A stretch of 16,626 nt of DNA from Actinomycetota bacterium (GTDB lineage: Bacteria > Actinomycetota > Actinomycetes > S36-B12 > UBA5976), in NCBI GenBank assembly GCA_016870945.1, contig VGAH01000014.1, forward strand, positions 1 through 16,626, written 5' to 3'. The notes under the pieces are model-generated. The model did no database searches and was not told where the DNA came from. It saw only the letters and a list, made by a program, of their open reading frames with translations. A program made the position numbers and the translations under genes. Below, in pieces: positions 14,231 to 16,626 of the stretch. How positions within the stretch are numbered: position 1 is the first letter of the stretch; each line of letters starts with the position of its first letter.

Positions 14231-15931
14231 TTAGATGCCGAGGGTGTTACGCGGGTATTCGACGTCTGGGTCAGTTATTACGTTGACCAGATATGGCCGA
14301 TCGGATTCGAATGCACGATCGAGTGCTGGCCCAATTTGGTTCGGGTCGCTAACAATTTCACCCGCACCATCGAGTGCCTGCATAACTTGGTGATAACCGA
14401 TCTCAGGGCGTAGCTCAGCGACCACGTCATAGCCGTAGAGCTTGCGCATCGGCCCTCGCTCGAGCGCCCAAATTCCGTTATTCGCCATCACCATCACCAC
14501 AGGAAGTTTGTGACGAGTCAGACTTTCTAGATCACCGAGTGAAAACCCAAGAGCCCCGTCACCTAGCAGAGTGACAACTTGCGAGTTTGGCCTGGCAAGT
14601 CGTGCGGCCATCGAGTAACCGCACGCCGTACCTAGGCACCCGAAAGGCCCCGGGTCTAGCCAGTTGCCGGGCTGGGCAGGTTCCACATAGCGCCCGGCAA
14701 ACGAGACGAAGTCGCCCCCGTCCCCAATCACGACCGCATCATCTTTTAATCGAGGCAGCAGCTCGCCATAGATGCGCGAAGGATGAGCGGGGTTTGCCGC
14801 ACTTGAAAGATCTGCCAGATCTTTGGCCTTTGCCGCCAGATGAGTTTCACGTAAACCTTCTCGCCAGGTCTTCCATTTGGAACTTGCAAGCGAAGCGCCA
14901 CCAAACTTCTTGGCAACTCGCTCACTTAGTTCATTTGCTATAACAGCAAGCGACCCTGAGACTTGAGCCGTCAATTCGGCGTGCTCAGCGACTTCTGAAG
15001 CGGCATCAGTGATGTGAACGACTTTCGCAGGCGCGCTACCGCCTTTGCCGCCGAAACTGCCGTAACCAAGGCGAAAATCCAGTGGGGCACCCATCACAAC
15101 CACAACATCGGCGTTGGCAAAAGCAGCACTGCGCGCCAACGTGATCAAGTTTTCGTTGGACGGGGGCAGCACGCCCCGTCCCATGCCGTTTGCTATTACA
15201 GGTATACCTAAAGAATTAGCAAGCTCGAGTGCTTGAGCTTCAGCGAAATCGGCCCACACGTCGGTGCCAATGACTAAGACAGGCCGTTCGGCGTTGGCCA
15301 AGACACTGGCAGCGCTGTCGAGGTCGGCCTCGCTGGGTTCACGGCGAAGCACGTTTTCGCCCGCGCCGCCAGCACCCGCGCCGCCATCAACTTCACCCTG
15401 CGAGAACAGCGCATCCATCGGAATGTCAACGAACACCGGCCCGCGATGTGCAGACCTCGCCAAGTTAAACGCCTCGTTAACACCTGCGTAGATCTCTTCG
15501 AGGGTGCGAAGCGTGCTGGCCTTCTTCGTTATCGGCCCCAACAACGCAGGGTGATCAAGCTCTTGCAATGCCCCTGATCCCCAGCGAAACTCAGGTGCTC
15601 GACCACCAATTACAACAATCGAACTCGCGTTGTACTTAGCCTGTGCAATCGCACTGACCCCATTGGTCACCCCGGGCCCTGCAGTTAACGCAGCAAAACC
15701 AGGTCGTCTTGTTAGCTTCGATATCGCCTCGGCCGCGAACACTGCGGTTTGCTCATGACGAACGTCCACCAGTTTGGGCGATTGCGCCTGCCCGCGCTCT
15801 ACGCCTTCTTTGCCACCGACCGCCGCGTCATAGAGCGGAAAAATATGCGCGCCAGAAAGCGTGAATAGCCACTCGACGCCATGTTCGCGCGCAGCAGCGA
15901 TGGCGTGGGCACCACCGTGCCCGGTGATCAC
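14231..15931 (-). CDS. IlvG-like thiamine-diphosphate-dependent enzyme (acetolactate synthase-like)
   Basis: The protein has 566 residues with the three-domain layout of the family. The pyrimidine-binding domain holds the conserved Glu60 in RHEQTAVFAAE. A middle domain includes GAPLDFRLGYGSFGG (281-295). The PP-binding domain has GDG (457-459) with NN at 484-485, the Mg-ThDP motif. A Gly/Ala-rich linker lies at about 182-191. It resembles mycobacterial IlvG (Rv1820) in several blocks I remember, such as the DFRLG and GPFGCLG segments. True acetolactate synthase activity is not assured, since relatives include oxalyl-CoA decarboxylase and 2-hydroxyacyl-CoA lyase, and no small regulatory subunit is nearby. 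GTG 15931 starts 10 nt after the whiB1 stop, so co-transcription with whiB1 is likely. Confidence 0.88.
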   Translation of the reverse strand: MITGHGGAHAIAAAREHGVEWLFTLSGAHIFPLYDAAVGGKEGVERGQAQSPKLVDVRHEQTAVFAAEAISKLTRRPGFAALTAGPGVTNGVSAIAQAKYNASSIVVIGGRAPEFRWGSGALQELDHPALLGPITKKASTLRTLEEIYAGVNEAFNLARSAHRGPVFVDIPMDALFSQGEVDGGAGAGGAGENVLRREPSEADLDSAASVLANAERPVLVIGTDVWADFAEAQALELANSLGIPVIANGMGRGVLPPSNENLITLARSAAFANADVVVVMGAPLDFRLGYGSFGGKGGSAPAKVVHITDAASEVAEHAELTAQVSGSLAVIANELSERVAKKFGGASLASSKWKTWREGLRETHLAAKAKDLADLSSAANPAHPSRIYGELLPRLKDDAVVIGDGGDFVSFAGRYVEPAQPGNWLDPGPFGCLGTACGYSMAARLARPNSQVVTLLGDGALGFSLGDLESLTRHKLPVVMVMANNGIWALERGPMRKLYGYDVVAELRPEIGYHQVMQALDGAGEIVSDPNQIGPALDRAFESDRPYLVNVITDPDVEYPRNTLGI

Positions 15932-15941
15932 TGTTGCTTAG

Positions 15942-16205
15942 TTAGGCGAGTTGATCGACGGGTGGCCGATAACGAATGCCACGTCGTCGTCGAAGCGCGG
16001 CTCGCTCGTCCTCGCTTAAGCCGCCCCAAACGCCAGACTCTTGTCCGGTCTCGATCGACCATTCCAAACATTCGACCGACACCTCACAGCGTCGACATAC
16101 TGCTTTTGCCCGCTCGATCTGAATTAGAGCGGGGCCAGTGTTACCAATGGGGAAGAAGAGTTCTGGGTCTTCGTCCCGACAGGCAGCTTGATGCCGCCAG
16201 TCCAT
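15942..16205 (-). CDS. whiB1: WhiB1-type [4Fe-4S] transcriptional regulator
   Basis: The protein has 87 residues. Four cysteines (Cys9, Cys37, Cys40, Cys46) form the iron-sulfur cluster site, followed by the GVWGG turn (58-62) and a basic tail (RRRR, 72-75) for DNA contact. The N-terminus MDWRHQAACRDEDPELFFP is almost the same as that of mycobacterial WhiB1, an essential regulator that binds the principal sigma factor and reacts with nitric oxide. ATG 16205 has a strong ribosome site upstream. The gene lies 157 bp downstream of a lipid-kinase gene on the same strand, as Rv3218-Rv3219 do, and 10 nt upstream of the IlvG-like gene. The spacer contains DnaA-box-like sequences. Confidence 0.97.
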   Translation of the reverse strand: MDWRHQAACRDEDPELFFPIGNTGPALIQIERAKAVCRRCEVSVECLEWSIETGQESGVWGGLSEDERAALRRRRGIRYRPPVDQLA

Positions 16206-16212
16206 GAGCAGA

Positions 16213-16218
16213 CCCCCT
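16213..16218 (-). promoter_or_regulatory. Ribosome binding site of whiB1
   Basis: AGGGGG on the minus strand lies 7 nt before ATG 16205. It is one of the few strong Shine-Dalgarno sequences in this window and fixes the whiB1 start. Confidence 0.75.
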
Positions 16219-16333
16219 ATTGAATGAATTTGTTTCGGTGACTGGTGATTCTTCCACAGATTGGCCCACTAGTGAAGGCCCAGAGCCGAAGAAAAAGCCC
16301 AAAATGAAAGCAGAATTAGTGCCTTCGAAGAAT

Positions 16334-16354
16334 TTATCCCCAACCTGTGGACAA
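16334..16354. promoter_or_regulatory. Two facing DnaA-box-like 9-mers upstream of whiB1
   Basis: On the minus strand 16354-16346 reads TTGTCCACA, the exact 9-mer given for high-GC actinobacterial DnaA boxes. On the plus strand 16334-16342 reads TTATCCCCA, one base from TTATCCACA. They face each other across 3 bp, just after the lipid-kinase stop and about 130 bp before whiB1. The match is direct; binding is inferred. Two boxes alone do not make an origin. Confidence 0.45.
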
Positions 16355-16362
16355 CCCCGCGC

Positions 16363-16626
16363 TCAGACCGCGGCCGCACCGGCCCTTAGCACCGGCAACG
16401 CCGACTCAACGCTTGAAATCTCGACCTGGCTGATCGGCGCATACGACTCACCGTCTAACTGCATGGGCATCGGCGAACTGGCCACCAGACTCAAGCGATT
16501 TTGATTTTTAAGTTGGACGAGGTCACCGTCATTTGACGAAAACTCACCGCGAACCAATTTTGTCATCAATGAAAGCGTGCTTAACACGCCCATATGTTTG
16601 ATCGCTAAGAAATCCAAGCCGCCCTC
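16363..16626 (-). CDS. Diacylglycerol-kinase-family lipid kinase, C-terminal part (cut by window edge)
   Basis: About 87 codons are visible, running from beyond the right edge to a TGA at 16363-16365. The frame is open at the edge (Glu-Gly-Gly-Leu-Asp...), so the in-window TTG at 16617 is not a real start. The EGGLDFLAI strand, a Leu/Met-rich helix ending KLVRGEF, and the MPMQLDGE strand-turn match the C-terminal beta domain of YegS/DAGK-type lipid kinases, where a late Asp-Gly-Glu near the end is characteristic. These enzymes phosphorylate diacylglycerol or related lipids at the membrane. From memory, Rv3218, just upstream of M. tuberculosis whiB1, is of this family, which supports the call. 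The catalytic N-terminal part is outside the window. Confidence 0.7.
   Translation of the reverse strand, partial: EGGLDFLAIKHMGVLSTLSLMTKLVRGEFSSNDGDLVQLKNQNRLSLVASSPMPMQLDGESYAPISQVEISSVESALPVLRAGAAAV

Noticed and set aside
14587..14943. 118-codon plus-strand frame antisense to the IlvG-like gene
   Set aside because: Low-complexity Arg/Pro-rich shadow frame opposite a well-supported enzyme.
16206..16270. CRP/cAMP site upstream of whiB1 (TGTGG...TCACC)
   Set aside because: The half-sites have the wrong spacing for the GTG-N8-CAC form and match poorly.
16334..16354. Replication origin
   Set aside because: Only two DnaA-box-like 9-mers, no AT-rich unwinding region, and no dnaA, dnaN or parA neighbours.

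Overview
The window is about 16.6 kb of dense chromosomal DNA from an actinobacterium. The diagnostic genes are a WhiB1-type iron-sulfur protein, a SigR/SigH-type sigma factor, UPF0182, a YlbL-like Lon/PDZ protease, an actinobacterial DUF2342-type 'zinc metalloprotease', and IlvG-like and SRAP proteins. From memory, gene content and local order resemble a condensed version of the M. tuberculosis Rv3193-Rv3228 interval. The base composition looks mid-GC rather than high-GC, spacers are very short and GTG/TTG starts are common, which would fit a streamlined (perhaps aquatic) lineage. I cannot assign an order or genus from the sequence alone. I saw no insertion sequence, integrase, prophage or CRISPR array.

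Left part (1-3133, minus strand): an ABC1/UbiB-type atypical kinase (cut by the left edge) follows a ThiF/E1-like protein. Upstream of these, on the same strand, is a 300-bp gap holding a compact structured RNA element with its own promoter-like sequence and a strong T-tract terminator. The DUF2342 protein lies beyond it. A 50-bp divergent spacer with a perfect dyad separates it from a plus-strand run of a small membrane protein, the YlbL-like protease and UPF0182 (3183-7486). That run ends at an initiator tRNA gene, and a cytochrome P450 starts 5 nt after the tRNA.

Middle (8982-12600): a HisN-type phosphatase overlaps the P450 tail-to-tail. A DUF2231 membrane protein diverges from it. aroA and rsgA form a minus-strand pair whose stop and start codons overlap; this RsgA appears to lack its C-terminal zinc knuckle.

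Right part (12637-14222, plus): an SRAP/YedK DNA-protein crosslink protein abuts a SigR-type sigma factor. The sigma factor overlaps a 97-residue protein in the position normally held by the zinc anti-sigma factor RsrA. That protein lacks the HxxxCxxC zinc motif but has a segment resembling the C-terminal part of RsrA.

Far right (minus): the C-terminus of a diacylglycerol-kinase-family lipid kinase, a spacer with two facing DnaA-box-like 9-mers, whiB1 and an IlvG-like thiamine-diphosphate enzyme. The most interesting items are the structured RNA at 1711-1794, the altered SigR partner, the knuckle-less RsgA, the tRNA-P450 junction and the DnaA-box pair upstream of whiB1.
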